Below are positions 43,957 through 52,993 of a DNA stretch of 64,000 bases, one piece after another. The notes under the pieces were generated by a model that was given only the letters and a program-made list of their open reading frames with translations, made no database searches and was not told where the DNA came from. The position numbers were made by a program, and so were the translations under genes. Numbering within the stretch: position 1 is the first letter of the stretch; each line of letters opens with the position of its first letter. This DNA is from Bacteroidales bacterium (GTDB lineage Bacteria > Bacteroidota > Bacteroidia > Bacteroidales > Tenuifilaceae), in assembly GCA_020636845.1 (NCBI GenBank), contig JACJXD010000012.1, positions 5,539 through 69,538 of the forward strand, written 5' to 3'.

Positions 43957-44589
43957 ATGATACGTAAGTTATGTCTGTTAGGTATGTTTGCAATTGCGAC
44001 GTTTACAGCGAAATCGCAATTAATACAGGATCTGTACAAAGCTTACGACCCTGCGTATGGAAGCCAAATTGCTGCTGATACTGCTGCAGTATTTACACCT
44101 TTCGGGATCATAAAACCTGGGGTGAATTACGGCTTAAGTTTAGGAACAGGCTATAGTTTTATGGGAGGAAACAGAGGCGTGTCAGGCTCGTATATTTCCC
44201 CGAGTATGTCCTATTCTGTTGACGGAAAATTAGCAGTGATGGGTGGTGTTACATTGTCGCGAACCAGTTTTAGTGGATTTAATACTTCTTCTGTCACAAA
44301 TTCTAATGTAGAGCCCAATAGCGGTAATCCTTATAGCGCATGGGCTTATGCACAGTATAGCATAAATAAACGGCTCAACGTATTTGCAATGGGATCGGTA
44401 AGTAATAATCAGCAGTACTATTCTCCATGGTCCAATTCCTTTGGAACTGCTAGTTTTCAGAATGTTGGTGTAGGGTTTAACTATAAATTGACCAATAAAA
44501 CTACCATTGGGGCAAGTTTTAACTTTATTAATCAGAATGGTCTTTCGCCGTTCTATACCACTTCACCGTTCCAAACTTTTCCTTATTAA
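43957..44589 (+). CDS. Small outer-membrane beta-barrel protein, unknown function
   Basis: 210 residues. Signal peptide MIRKLCLLGMFAIATFTAKSQ. The mature part is Ser/Gly/Tyr-rich with regularly alternating strands (NYGLSLGTGYSFMGG, SYISPSMSYSVDGKLAVMGGVTLSR, TIGASFNFINQNG) and ends in SPFQTFPY, consistent with an 8- to 10-strand barrel. I do not recognise a named family. It is a single gene between the relA-type gene and threonine aldolase. Confidence 0.7.
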   Translation: MIRKLCLLGMFAIATFTAKSQLIQDLYKAYDPAYGSQIAADTAAVFTPFGIIKPGVNYGLSLGTGYSFMGGNRGVSGSYISPSMSYSVDGKLAVMGGVTLSRTSFSGFNTSSVTNSNVEPNSGNPYSAWAYAQYSINKRLNVFAMGSVSNNQQYYSPWSNSFGTASFQNVGVGFNYKLTNKTTIGASFNFINQNGLSPFYTTSPFQTFPY

Positions 44590-44649
44590 TTTAGAGGGAA
44601 GTTTCACTTTTACTAAGACAGTTTTTTTAATTATATCTGCTATCAAGTG

Positions 44650-44679
44650 TTGCGAAAGCGCAGGTGATAGTTATTTTTG
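44650..44679 (+). promoter_or_regulatory. Bacteroidota-type promoter for the threonine aldolase gene
   Basis: TTG (44650-44652), 19 bases, then TATTTTTG (44672-44679): an exact match to the TTG-N19-TAnnTTTG pattern, ten bases before ATG 44690. If so, the leader is very short, or translation begins at the in-frame Met five codons in. Confidence 0.55.
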
Positions 44680-44689
44680 TTAGAAAATA

Positions 44690-45727
44690 ATGGAGTTAAA
44701 TATGGTTACAAAAGGTTTTGCCAGCGATAACAATTCTGGCGTACATCCTGTTATTTTACAGGCAATTGCTGATGCAAATAAAGGGCATGTTACTGCTTAT
44801 GGTGATGATGAATATACCCAACGGGCAGTAAAAAAATTCAAAGAAATTTTTGGTGAAGATATAGACGTGTTTTTTGTTTTTATTGGATCGGCGGCCAACG
44901 TATTGGGACTTCAATCGATGACCCAACGCCATAATGCGATAATTTGTGCCGAAACTGCCCATATCAATGTTGATGAGTGTGGCGCTCCCGAACGTTTTAC
45001 CAGCTGCAAGTTACTTACGGTAGAAACAACCAATGGAAAGTTAACGGTTGAAGGCGTAAAAAAGCACATGCACGGATTTGGTTTTCAGCATCATGCTCAG
45101 CCAAAGGTTATTTCTATTTCGCAGGTTTCGGAACTTGGAACCTTGTATAGTGTTGACGAGGTAAAGGCGTTGGCAAACTTTGCTCATGCAAATGGATTGT
45201 TGCTTCACATGGATGGAGCCAGACTTGCAAATGCAGCGGTTGCTTTGAACAAAGAGTTTAAGGAGTTTACAAAGGATGCCGGTGTTGATGTTTTATCGTT
45301 TGGCGGCACTAAAAACGGAATGATGTATGGCGAAGCAATTGTTTTTTTCAATAAGAAGTTAGCGCAGGATTTTATGTACACGCGGAAGCAGGGATTACAG
45401 TTGGCCTCAAAAATGAGGTATATTTCCGCCCAGTTTAGCGCTTATTTGGAAAACGATCAGTGGAAAAAAATGGCCGCCCATTCCAATAAAATGGCGGAAT
45501 TGCTTGCACAAAAAGTAGCCGAAATAAAAGGTGTAAAAATAACCCGTCCTGTAGAGGCGAATGCTGTTTTTGCCATTCTTCCTAGCGAAATTATTCCAAA
45601 GTTGCAGAAGGAATACTTCTTTTATGTTTGGGACGAGGAGACTTCGGAGGTTCGTTGGATGACTTCGTGGGATACAACACCCGAAGATATTGATAACTTT
45701 GCTAATGCTATTCGAAATAATATTTAA
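44690..45727 (+). CDS. Low-specificity L-threonine aldolase
   Basis: 345 residues. Fold-type I PLP enzyme with family signatures: FASDNNSGVHPVILQAI at the start, GDDEYTQRAVKKFKEIFG, IICAETAHINVDECGAPE, LLHMDGARLANAAVAL (about 170) and the PLP-binding Lys 208 in SFGGTKNGMM. It cleaves threonine or allo-threonine to glycine and acetaldehyde. The start could also be the second Met (MVTKGFASD, residue 5), given the promoter position. A terminator follows; it is a single-gene unit. Confidence 0.92.
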   Translation: MELNMVTKGFASDNNSGVHPVILQAIADANKGHVTAYGDDEYTQRAVKKFKEIFGEDIDVFFVFIGSAANVLGLQSMTQRHNAIICAETAHINVDECGAPERFTSCKLLTVETTNGKLTVEGVKKHMHGFGFQHHAQPKVISISQVSELGTLYSVDEVKALANFAHANGLLLHMDGARLANAAVALNKEFKEFTKDAGVDVLSFGGTKNGMMYGEAIVFFNKKLAQDFMYTRKQGLQLASKMRYISAQFSAYLENDQWKKMAAHSNKMAELLAQKVAEIKGVKITRPVEANAVFAILPSEIIPKLQKEYFFYVWDEETSEVRWMTSWDTTPEDIDNFANAIRNNI

Positions 45728-45765
45728 CTATCAGGTAATCAATAGGTAATTGACTTGCGAATTGT

Positions 45766-45794
45766 CCCCTTAAGAATATTAAGGGGGCTTTTTC
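45766..45794 (+). terminator. Rho-independent terminator after threonine aldolase
   Basis: CCCCTTAA, loop GAATA, TTAAGGGG, then GCTTTTT; 39 bases after the stop codon. Confidence 0.85.
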
Positions 45795-45864
45795 GTCAAT
45801 AACCTTGCTATTTTTTTGATCATGTAAAGGACTGTTCATAGATTTGCCATAAATTATTGCGTAG

Positions 45865-47187
45865 ATGAGTAGGAAGGTTAAGGTTATTTCGCTTTGGGTA
45901 GTCGCTCTGATAGTAGTATTGCTGTTGGCATTTCATAACGATAATAGTAAAGGTGTTGAGGTTAAGCCCAAGCGCAAAAGTTATAAAGCCGTAGAAACTC
46001 TTTCGATAACCAATAGTTTTACCGATGGAAAAGAGTATGAAGGCATCAATAAAAAATTTAATGCTTTTGTGCAAAAGTGGGAGTTGACGGGTGCCGATGT
46101 TGCCATAGCAAAGGATGGTAAACTTATATACGCGCATGGATTTGGTTACGCCAATAAAGAGGAAAACATTACAACCGAACCTTACAACTTGTTCAGAATA
46201 GCCAGTGTATCGAAGCTTATTACTGCAACCGCTATAATGAAGTTAGTGGAAGATGGAAAATTGGGCTTGAATCAAAAGGTTTTTGGCGAAAAAGGAATAC
46301 TAAACGATACTATTTTTTTGCATTATAAGGATAAAAGGGTTGAGGATATAACTGTAAAAAACCTTTTGAATCATTCGGGTGGATGGACTCCCCGATGGGG
46401 TGATCATATGTTTATACCCGAAACCATTGCAAAAGAGTTAAACAAACCATTGCCTGTAAACCTTCAGGATATTATAAAATTTGCGCTTTCGAAAAAATTA
46501 CACTTTCAACCGGGGAGCAGAAGTTCGTATAGTAATTTGGGCTATGCCATATTGCAGTTGGTAATCGAAAAAGTATCGGGAAAAAGGTATGAGAACTATG
46601 TTCAAGAAACCATTTTTCATCCGATGAATATATTTGATGCCCATCTTGCATTTAACTGGGATAGTTTAAGGTATCCATACGAAGTTCGTTATTACGAAGT
46701 AAAAGAGGCGGAAAAGATAGAATCGTACGATGGGACTCGTAGTAGCGTTAATAAGTGTAGGGGAGGAAACGATATTCGAACGCTTGGCGCTGCGGGAGGC
46801 TGGGTTATTTCTCCAGTAAGCTTGTTGAGGTTTACTATGGCAATTGATGGTAAAAACGATTTTCCGGATATTATTTCCAAGCAGTCTGTTGCGCAAATGG
46901 TTCATGTGGAAAAGAATTTTCAGCCTTGCGGTTGGCGTTGGGTTATGTCTTCGGGAAAGTTGTGGCGATCCGGATCGTTTCCCGGAACATCAGCACTAGC
47001 AGTGGTGCGTTCCGATGGCTATTCGTATGTTTTTATAACGAATAAGAGTCCGTGGAAAGGGGCAAGGTTTCCGTATATTGTGGATAGATTCTTCGATAGA
47101 ATTCAGGGAGATATAAAGAAATTGCCTCAAACGGACATGTTTGTTAAGTCAACAGTAAAGTTGAGTAATATTAAAAGTGCTAGTTAA
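45865..47187 (+). CDS. Serine hydrolase, beta-lactamase class C / esterase family
   Basis: 440 residues. An N-terminal signal-anchor (VISLWVVALIVVLLLAF, about 7-23) places it in the periplasm. Active-site motifs: Ser 114-x-x-Lys 117 in ASVSKLITA, and Tyr 222-x-Asn in SSYSNLGY. Around them is the typical class C layout, including DGKLIYAHGFGYANKE, LLNHSGGW and GRMEY-like FQPGSR. The third box (usually HTG or KTG) is near GSFPGTSALAV. Family members are D-Ala-D-Ala peptidases, esterases or beta-lactamases; the substrate cannot be assigned. It converges with the Lon-N gene, overlapping its end by eight bases. Confidence 0.85.
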   Translation: MSRKVKVISLWVVALIVVLLLAFHNDNSKGVEVKPKRKSYKAVETLSITNSFTDGKEYEGINKKFNAFVQKWELTGADVAIAKDGKLIYAHGFGYANKEENITTEPYNLFRIASVSKLITATAIMKLVEDGKLGLNQKVFGEKGILNDTIFLHYKDKRVEDITVKNLLNHSGGWTPRWGDHMFIPETIAKELNKPLPVNLQDIIKFALSKKLHFQPGSRSSYSNLGYAILQLVIEKVSGKRYENYVQETIFHPMNIFDAHLAFNWDSLRYPYEVRYYEVKEAEKIESYDGTRSSVNKCRGGNDIRTLGAAGGWVISPVSLLRFTMAIDGKNDFPDIISKQSVAQMVHVEKNFQPCGWRWVMSSGKLWRSGSFPGTSALAVVRSDGYSYVFITNKSPWKGARFPYIVDRFFDRIQGDIKKLPQTDMFVKSTVKLSNIKSAS

Positions 47188-47782
47188 GGCTAAAGTTGTT
47201 TTCCAGCAACTTTTCCTGCGATTGAATTCTTTCGATAAATTTCAATCTTTTTAACAGAAAACGTTCCATTTTAAAGGCATCTCGAAGTGTATAAAACGTA
47301 TATTTTTCTTCTGAGTTTAGCATTATCGACGAGGCAACTGCTGTAAGATTCATAGCCGAACCAGTGTTAAGAGTACCATAAATAGGGTCGATGTTGAGTT
47401 TAAGTTTTTTTATCAGGACAGCCAGTTCCGGATTAGTCGAAAAGTATTTATCGTCGATGTATTCAATGGTTCCGTCGCCGTAGAGTTTGTTTGGTTTAAT
47501 ATCGTTGAAATCCAACAAATGAAAATTCTTTACACCTTTAACCATAATTACCATCTCACTTTTGCTATTACGGGCAATTATGCTCGATAGTTCTACCTCG
47601 GAACCGTAGAGTTTCATCTCGTAATCTTTTATATAAGGTATGGCAAAGGTTTTCTTACTTTCATTAATTTCATTGATTAGTTGGATGTATCGTGGTTCAA
47701 AAATGCGCAAAGGAATGTCTTCTCCGGGAAGAAGGAAAATTCCAAGGGGAAACATATCAATATTTTTTTGTTTTTTTGCCAT
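47180..47782 (-). CDS. LON substrate-binding-domain protein
   Basis: 200 residues. MFPLGIFLLPGEDIPLRIFEPRY is the classic start of a Lon N-terminal (PUA-like) domain; IARNSKSEMVIMVKGVKNFHLLDF and the C-terminal helices follow. No AAA or protease domain is present, so it is one of the stand-alone Lon-N proteins, of unclear role (substrate recognition or chaperone adaptor has been suggested). It overlaps the end of the convergent serine-hydrolase gene. Confidence 0.85.
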   Translation of the reverse strand: MAKKQKNIDMFPLGIFLLPGEDIPLRIFEPRYIQLINEINESKKTFAIPYIKDYEMKLYGSEVELSSIIARNSKSEMVIMVKGVKNFHLLDFNDIKPNKLYGDGTIEYIDDKYFSTNPELAVLIKKLKLNIDPIYGTLNTGSAMNLTAVASSIMLNSEEKYTFYTLRDAFKMERFLLKRLKFIERIQSQEKLLENNFSLN

Positions 47783-47853
47783 TAACTACTTCAATTTTAG
47801 GTTATAAATTCAACCTTAAAACATTTAAATGAGGGGAATGTTTATTAAAAAGG

Positions 47854-48339
47854 TTACTTATTTATGCTGTCGAGCGGAATAAACTTTAGCGATGCTGAGT
47901 TTATGCAGAAACGAATTCCGGTAGGTTTAGGGCCATCGTTAAAAACATGCCCCAAATGAGCCCCACACTTTTTGCATAGTACTTCGGTACGCTCCATTCC
48001 GTAACTGGTATCGCGTTGATAGCGAATGTTTTCCTCGAACTTGGAACCGAAAAAACTAGGCCAACCGCAACTGGAGTTGAATTTTGTGTCACTTTCGAAA
48101 AGTTCAGTTCCACAGCAAACGCAAACGTATTTTCCTTTTTGAAAAAAGTTCCAATACTTTCCTGTAAAGGGATGTTCCGTTCCCTTTTGTTGTGTTACAT
48201 AGTATTGCAACTCGTTTAGTTTACTTTTTAAACTATCGTTGTCCATGGTGTTTTGTGCGTATATAGTAAATGTCAACAATTTCAATATGAATAAAAATGA
48301 AATTGATATTAGTAGTATTTTACTCTTTTTGACTTTCAT
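47854..48339 (-). CDS. msrB: Peptide-methionine (R)-S-oxide reductase, exported
   Basis: 161 residues. A hydrophobic N-terminus (ILLISISFLFILKLLTFTIYAQ) suggests periplasmic export. The MsrB domain covers about 40-155: HPFTGKYWNFFQKGKYVCVCCGTELFES with the first zinc CxxC, SSCGWPSFF, CKKCGAHLGHVFNDGPKPTG with the second CxxC, and the catalytic Cys in RFCINSASLKF. It repairs R-methionine sulfoxide in envelope proteins. No MsrA domain is fused. Confidence 0.95.
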   Translation of the reverse strand: MKVKKSKILLISISFLFILKLLTFTIYAQNTMDNDSLKSKLNELQYYVTQQKGTEHPFTGKYWNFFQKGKYVCVCCGTELFESDTKFNSSCGWPSFFGSKFEENIRYQRDTSYGMERTEVLCKKCGAHLGHVFNDGPKPTGIRFCINSASLKFIPLDSINK

Positions 48340-48493
48340 GATTAATTAACATCATTTAATGGCATAATGTTCAGAGTAAGCAAAAATGGTATTATTATTG
48401 AATAAACTTAATTCAAAACAAATTTGAAATTATTTCGTTTGAAGAATTGAGTGTAAGGTGAAACTTTTGTTAAATCGATTAATAATTTGAAAT

Positions 48494-48589
48494 ATGAAAC
48501 ATCCATGTAATGCAGGTTGCACAAGTACGAATGAACAAAGTATGGGTGTTCCATCTGTTCGGTTAAAGAGCATTAAGAATGAAATATAA
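48494..48589 (+). CDS. Possible small ORF (31 residues)
   Basis: ATG 48494 to TAA 48589 encodes a Cys-containing 31-residue peptide (MKHPCNAGCTSTNEQ..). It has no recognisable family or strong ribosome-binding site. It is the only frame in the 285-base gap between msrB and the DUF2807 gene; the rest of the gap appears non-coding. Confidence 0.15.
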   Translation: MKHPCNAGCTSTNEQSMGVPSVRLKSIKNEI

Positions 48590-48624
48590 TATATTGACAA
48601 TTACTTACTAAATACTTTGTACGG

Positions 48625-49311
48625 ATGAAAATAAGCAAATTCTTCTTTTCACTAATAGTTGGTGTTGTTTTAAGCAGTGCTGTTTATGCTCAAAATACCG
48701 ACGAACGGACTCTTACTCCTTTTGATGAATTAAAGGTTTACGGCGAGGTAAAAGTTTATCTGGAAAAAGGAGAGGCCGAGCACGCTAAAGTTATTACCGA
48801 GGATATACCTGTAAAGGATATTATTACTGAAATTGATGGCAAAACTTTAATTGTCAAATTAAAAAGTAATATTTACAAGAATGTTAGGGCCGAGGTGTAC
48901 GTTACCTACAGGGAGTTAAGGGAAGTTAGCACCTCTGCTGCAGCTTCCATTAGCCTGAACAGTACATTAAACGCCGATAAAATAACATTGGATATCAATA
49001 CCAGTTCCGAGTTCGTTGGCGAAATTTCTGCAAATACGGGAACCTTTACGGTGGGGCAAGGTGCTACGTTAAGACTTAACGGTAATGTGAAGAATTACGA
49101 AGCAAAGGTTAATACCGGGGGAATATTGTCGGCGTTGGATTGCAAATCCGATAGCACTTTTGTAACCGTAAGCAGTGGAGGAATAGCAAAGGTATTTGCA
49201 TCGAAATTGCTGGAGGCAAAAGTTAGAACGGGAGGTAGTCTTACAATAACAGGAAAACCGGAACAGAAAAAGGTAAAAACGTTTTTAGGTGCTAACGTAA
49301 TCGAGCAGTAA
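48625..49311 (+). CDS. DUF2807 (GIN domain) secreted protein
   Basis: 228 residues. Signal peptide to VYAQ (about 23). The rest is a right-handed beta-solenoid-like auto-transporter adhesin head domain (DUF2807): FDELKVYGEVKVYLEKGE, LIVKLKSN, VTYRELREVSTSAAASISL, ANTGTFTVGQGATLRLNGNV, LSALDCKSDSTFVTVSSGGIAKVFA. Members are widespread in Bacteroidota envelopes, of unknown function. It converges with xdhC, three bases apart. Confidence 0.88.
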   Translation: MKISKFFFSLIVGVVLSSAVYAQNTDERTLTPFDELKVYGEVKVYLEKGEAEHAKVITEDIPVKDIITEIDGKTLIVKLKSNIYKNVRAEVYVTYRELREVSTSAAASISLNSTLNADKITLDINTSSEFVGEISANTGTFTVGQGATLRLNGNVKNYEAKVNTGGILSALDCKSDSTFVTVSSGGIAKVFASKLLEAKVRTGGSLTITGKPEQKKVKTFLGANVIEQ

Positions 49312-49314
49312 TTG

Positions 49315-50271
49315 CTACTTGTAGCGATACTGTATCATTTGTGCAGCAATACTAAGCGCTATTTCGGCAGGGGTTTGTCCGCCAATGGGAAGTCCTATTG
49401 GAGAACAGACCCTTTCCACTTGTTCTCGGGTATATCCTTGTTTTACCAGTTCTTCAAAAATTTCTTTTACTTTGCTTTTACTGCCAATCATGCCCAAATA
49501 CTTTAACTTCTTATTCAGAAATTGTTTAAGAACAGTCTCGTCGAACTTGTGCCCAAATGTCATAATGGCTACATAGCTGGAAGAGCCTTCGGTAACGTAT
49601 TTTTCCGCTTCGTTATAATCAATAATTTCCTTTTTATGGGCAAATGAGTTCTGGTCGAAGGTTACCAGTTCTTTGCGATTGTCAAAAACTTCAACCCTGA
49701 AGTCTAACATGCTTAGTATTTGGGATAATGGAACACTAATGTGTCCGGCTCCAAAAATGTAAACGGTTTCGCTAATGTTTATACTTTCGGAGTAATTCCA
49801 ACTATCGGCTGATTCCATATTGAATGCTGGCAAGTTTTCGGCTGACTTATTATTGTAATCCAATAGTTTTATGGAGTTGTTTGTAAAGGTGATGATTCCC
49901 TTTTTCGATTGTTGAACTGCGTTGATGATATTATTTAAATCGGTAATATTTTCGCTGGAAAAAGGAACGAAAATTTGGGTTTGCTCTCCCGAGCATATCA
50001 TACCCGACTTGTCCTCTTCGGCGTCGTGGTTGTGAACTTGCCTTTTTGCGAACGATTTAGGCGTTTCTTCTGTCTTGAGTAACTTTCTGGCCATTTCAAC
50101 AAGCTTGTATTCCATAATGCCGCCGCCTATCGATCCTTTTAATTCTCCACTGGAGGATACCGCCATTTTAAAGCCAACCTTTCCGGGGCTGCTACCAATA
50201 GTTTCGGTAACTATTATTAAGTAAACCTTGCTTCCTTTGCTTATTTGTTCGTGTATAAACTGCCAAATCAT
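49315..50271 (-). CDS. xdhC: XdhC/CoxI-family molybdenum-enzyme maturation protein
   Basis: About 319 residues from ATG 50271 (a TTG two codons earlier is in frame). N-terminal XdhC domain with GSSPGKVGFKMAVSSSGELKGSIGGGIMEYKLVE (about 25-58), then a Rossmann-type XdhC C-terminal domain: VYIFGAGHISVPLSQILSMLDFRVEVFDNR (about 170) and the family end CSPIGLPIGGQTPAEIALSIAAQMI. Members insert or sulfurate the molybdenum cofactor of xanthine dehydrogenase-type hydroxylases. It is divergent from ygeY/ygeW; a molybdenum or selenium purine hydroxylase would be expected elsewhere in the genome. Confidence 0.92.
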   Translation of the reverse strand: MIWQFIHEQISKGSKVYLIIVTETIGSSPGKVGFKMAVSSSGELKGSIGGGIMEYKLVEMARKLLKTEETPKSFAKRQVHNHDAEEDKSGMICSGEQTQIFVPFSSENITDLNNIINAVQQSKKGIITFTNNSIKLLDYNNKSAENLPAFNMESADSWNYSESINISETVYIFGAGHISVPLSQILSMLDFRVEVFDNRKELVTFDQNSFAHKKEIIDYNEAEKYVTEGSSSYVAIMTFGHKFDETVLKQFLNKKLKYLGMIGSKSKVKEIFEELVKQGYTREQVERVCSPIGLPIGGQTPAEIALSIAAQMIQYRYK

Positions 50272-50430
50272 TTTCAATGAAGTTTAATTTGTTTTACTAT
50301 TTTACTTGTGCAAAGTAAATAAAACCGATAAAATATATTTAGTTATAGAAAATAGATATATATTAAATGTGTAATTATATATTATATTTCTATATTGATT
50401 TGAAAATGTATAAAATATCACTAAAAAATA

Positions 50431-50459
50431 TTGTATTTGTATTATAACCTGTAAATTTG
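50431..50459 (+). promoter_or_regulatory. Bacteroidota-type promoter for the ygeY operon
   Basis: TTG (50431-50433), 18 bases, then TAAATTTG (50452-50459), 19 bases before ATG 50479: a good match to TTG-N18-19-TAnnTTTG. The 207-base divergent region with xdhC otherwise is very A/T-rich and shows no clear operator. Confidence 0.6.
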
Positions 50460-50478
50460 AAGACCAAAACTAATTAAA

Positions 50479-51666
50479 ATGGAAGCAGTATATAGCAGAA
50501 TAAAAGAGCTTTCGGAAAAGTATGCCGATTATACAGCTCAAAATTTATCGAAGTTAGTCCAAATAAAGTCGTTAAGCACTCAGGAAAAAGAGGTGCAACT
50601 CGAGTTAAAACGTCAGATGGAAGAAGCCGGATTCGACGAAGTATTTATCGACGGATTGGGAAATGTTATTGGAAGAATTGGTAATGGGGAAAAAATTCTT
50701 GCCATAGACGGACACATGGACACCGTTGATTTGGGTAATATGGAGAACTGGAATTTTAATCCGCTTGGTGGCGAAATTCGCGATGGTTATGTTCATGGTA
50801 GAGGTTCTGTTGACCAAGAAGGAGGCCCTGCTTCGTTTGTAACTGCTGGAAGAATTTTAAAGGAGTTGGGTTTCGACCGCGACCTTACCATATACTTTGT
50901 TGGTAGCGTTATGGAGGAGGATTGCGATGGGTTATGCTGGAAGTATATTGTTGAAGAAGATAAAATTCGTCCTGATTTTGTAATTAGCACCGAACCTACC
51001 AATTTGAATATCTATCGTGGACATCGTGGTCGTATGGAAATGCACGTGCATTTTTATGGCATTTCGGCTCATGGTTCTGCTCCCGAACGTGGAAAAAATG
51101 CAATATACATGGCTTCGAGGGCTGCCCTTGAAATTGAGAAGTTAAACGAACGGTTACGCTATGATGAGTTTTTAGGAAAGGGAAGCGTTACAATCTCCGA
51201 GATAATTTCGGGAAGTCCTTCGTTATGTGCTGTTGCCGATTACGCACGTATTCACCTCGACAGAAGGTTAACTTGGGGCGAAACAAAGGAATCGGCTGTG
51301 AAGGAAGTGGAAGAGGTTATAAAAGGAATGAATGCCAAGGTAGAGGTATTGAACTATTCCGAAACCGCTTACACCGGGTTGAAGTATGGAATGGAAAAAT
51401 ACTATCCAACATGGAAGTTGGAGGAAAATCATCCTCTCGTTCAAACGGGCGTTAAAGCATTTAGGGGTTTATTCAATAAGGAGCCTAAGGTTGATAAGTG
51501 GACTTTCTCCACAAACGGAATTATGACCTGTGGAACATACGGAATTCCGACCATTGGATTTGGCCCCGGTAACGAGGTTTTAGCTCATGCTCCCAACGAA
51601 AAGGTTCCAGTTAGCGACTTGGTTGCCGCATCGGCTTTCTATGCAGGTTTTGCCTACTTAGTTTAA
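50479..51666 (+). CDS. ygeY: YgeY-type M20 family hydrolase (selenium-metabolism-linked)
   Basis: 395 residues, M20/ArgE fold. Metal-site motifs: AIDGHMDTVDLGN (near 75), GRGSVDQEGGPASF (near 112), VMEEDCDGLCW (the Glu-Glu site, near 150), STEPTNLNIYRGHRGRMEM, and the terminal HAPNEKVPVSDL. The pattern of RGHRGRMEMHVHF and the WTFSTNGIMTCGTYGIPTIGFGPG end match YgeY, which co-occurs with ygeW and hyuA/hydA in anaerobic purine or selenium-dependent loci. The likely reaction is amide or carbamoyl-amino-acid hydrolysis; the physiological substrate is not settled. It is followed after 53 bases by ygeW. Confidence 0.92.
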   Translation: MEAVYSRIKELSEKYADYTAQNLSKLVQIKSLSTQEKEVQLELKRQMEEAGFDEVFIDGLGNVIGRIGNGEKILAIDGHMDTVDLGNMENWNFNPLGGEIRDGYVHGRGSVDQEGGPASFVTAGRILKELGFDRDLTIYFVGSVMEEDCDGLCWKYIVEEDKIRPDFVISTEPTNLNIYRGHRGRMEMHVHFYGISAHGSAPERGKNAIYMASRAALEIEKLNERLRYDEFLGKGSVTISEIISGSPSLCAVADYARIHLDRRLTWGETKESAVKEVEEVIKGMNAKVEVLNYSETAYTGLKYGMEKYYPTWKLEENHPLVQTGVKAFRGLFNKEPKVDKWTFSTNGIMTCGTYGIPTIGFGPGNEVLAHAPNEKVPVSDLVAASAFYAGFAYLV

Positions 51667-51687
51667 TTTTTAAAATTTTAATTATTA

Positions 51688-51695
51688 TATATTTG
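51688..51695 (+). promoter_or_regulatory. Possible internal promoter box before ygeW
   Basis: TATATTTG fits TAnnTTTG, 25 bases before ATG 51720. No TTG lies at the right upstream distance. Confidence 0.3.
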
Positions 51696-51719
51696 CGACT
51701 AACGATTAACGACTAATAT

Positions 51720-52904
51720 ATGAATATAGCAAAAAGAATAAAGGAGTTAGAAAAGTTAAACTCTGAGTTGTACGGAAAAGATTTTTTTCTCACATGGGAA
51801 AAGAGCGAGGATGACCTTAGGGCTATTTTTGAGGTTGCTATGGTTTTAAAAGAGATGCGTCAGCAGAATATCTCCTCGAAAATATTTGATTCGGGGTTGG
51901 CCATTTCCAACTTTCGCGATAAATCGACCCGTACACGCTTCTCATTTGCATCCGCAGCAAACCTACTAGGATTAGCTGTGCAGGAACTCGACGAGGAAAA
52001 ATCACAAATTTCGCATGGCGAAACCGTTCGCGAAACAGCCAATATGATTTCGTTTCTTTCCGATTTTATTGGTATTCGCGACGATATGTTTTTAGGCGAG
52101 GGGAATAAGTACATGCGTCAGGTAGGTGCCGCACTCGACGAAGGTTTTGCTACCGGAGTGTTGCCCAATCGTCCTAGAATTGTAAACCTGCAATGCGATA
52201 AAGACCATCCAACCCAAGCAATGGCCGACTTGCTTCACTTGGTTAACGAGTACGGTTCGTTGGAAGCGTTAAAAGGGAAGAAGATTGTAATGAGTTGGGC
52301 GTACTCACCAAGTTACGGTAAACCATTATCCGTTCCACAGGGAATTATTGCGCTAATGACCCGTTTTGGAATGAATGTGGAGTTGGCTTATCCCGAAGGG
52401 TACGATCTTATTCCCGACATTGTTGATATTGCTGCGAATAATGCAAAGCAGAGTGGAGGTAATTTCAAAGTAAGCCATAGCATGGCCGATGCCATGCGCG
52501 ATGCCGATATTGTTTATCCGAAGAGTTGGGCTCCGTTCAACATTATGCAACAACGTACACAGCTATTGTTAAATAGCGATAAACAGGGTTTGGTTGAACT
52601 TGAAAAGGTTTGCTTGGACAATAATGCCAAGTTTAAGGATTGGGAGTACAACGAGGGAATGCGGAAGTTAACTAAAAATGCCGATGCAATTTATATGCAT
52701 TGCTTACCAACCGATATTTCGGGCGAATCGTGTGTTCAAGGCGAAGTTAGCAAGGAAACTTTCGAGCGTTATCGTATTAAAACGTATATCGAAGCGGGTT
52801 ACAAGCCCTACATCATTGCTGCAATGATGCTAACTAGCAAGTTCGAGAATCCGGCAGATTTATTGCATAGGCTTGTTAAAAGAAATCAGGTACGAGTTTT
52901 TTAG
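51720..52904 (+). CDS. ygeW: Knotted carbamoyltransferase YgeW
   Basis: 394 residues, longer than ornithine or aspartate carbamoyltransferases as is usual for YgeW. The carbamoyl-phosphate motif is DKSTRTRFSF (about 62-71), followed by HPTQAMADLLHL (about 162), the knot region MSWAYSPSYGKPLSVPQG, and the MHCLPTDISGES loop near 320. It is thought to act with YgeY and HydA in a ureido/amidohydrolase pathway connected to purine catabolism. It follows ygeY and is terminated by a shared hairpin with hydA. Confidence 0.95.
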   Translation: MNIAKRIKELEKLNSELYGKDFFLTWEKSEDDLRAIFEVAMVLKEMRQQNISSKIFDSGLAISNFRDKSTRTRFSFASAANLLGLAVQELDEEKSQISHGETVRETANMISFLSDFIGIRDDMFLGEGNKYMRQVGAALDEGFATGVLPNRPRIVNLQCDKDHPTQAMADLLHLVNEYGSLEALKGKKIVMSWAYSPSYGKPLSVPQGIIALMTRFGMNVELAYPEGYDLIPDIVDIAANNAKQSGGNFKVSHSMADAMRDADIVYPKSWAPFNIMQQRTQLLLNSDKQGLVELEKVCLDNNAKFKDWEYNEGMRKLTKNADAIYMHCLPTDISGESCVQGEVSKETFERYRIKTYIEAGYKPYIIAAMMLTSKFENPADLLHRLVKRNQVRVF

Positions 52905-52926
52905 TATGCTTTGGTTTTATAAACGA

Positions 52927-52960
52927 AAAGAGGTTGCTTACCAGCAACCTCTTTTTTTAT
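52927..52960. terminator. Bidirectional terminator between ygeW and hydA
   Basis: Perfect 11-bp stem AAAGAGGTTGC / GCAACCTCTTT, loop TTACCA, then seven T on the plus strand and A/T-rich on the other side, between the two convergent genes. Confidence 0.9.
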
Positions 52961-52993
52961 CTCAATTTTTTTACGGTTGAATTATTTCAAATT

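Noticed and set aside
48494..48589. A Cys-rich small protein or peptide pheromone
   Set aside because: Only 31 codons, no clear ribosome-binding site or signal; kept as a low-confidence ORF only.
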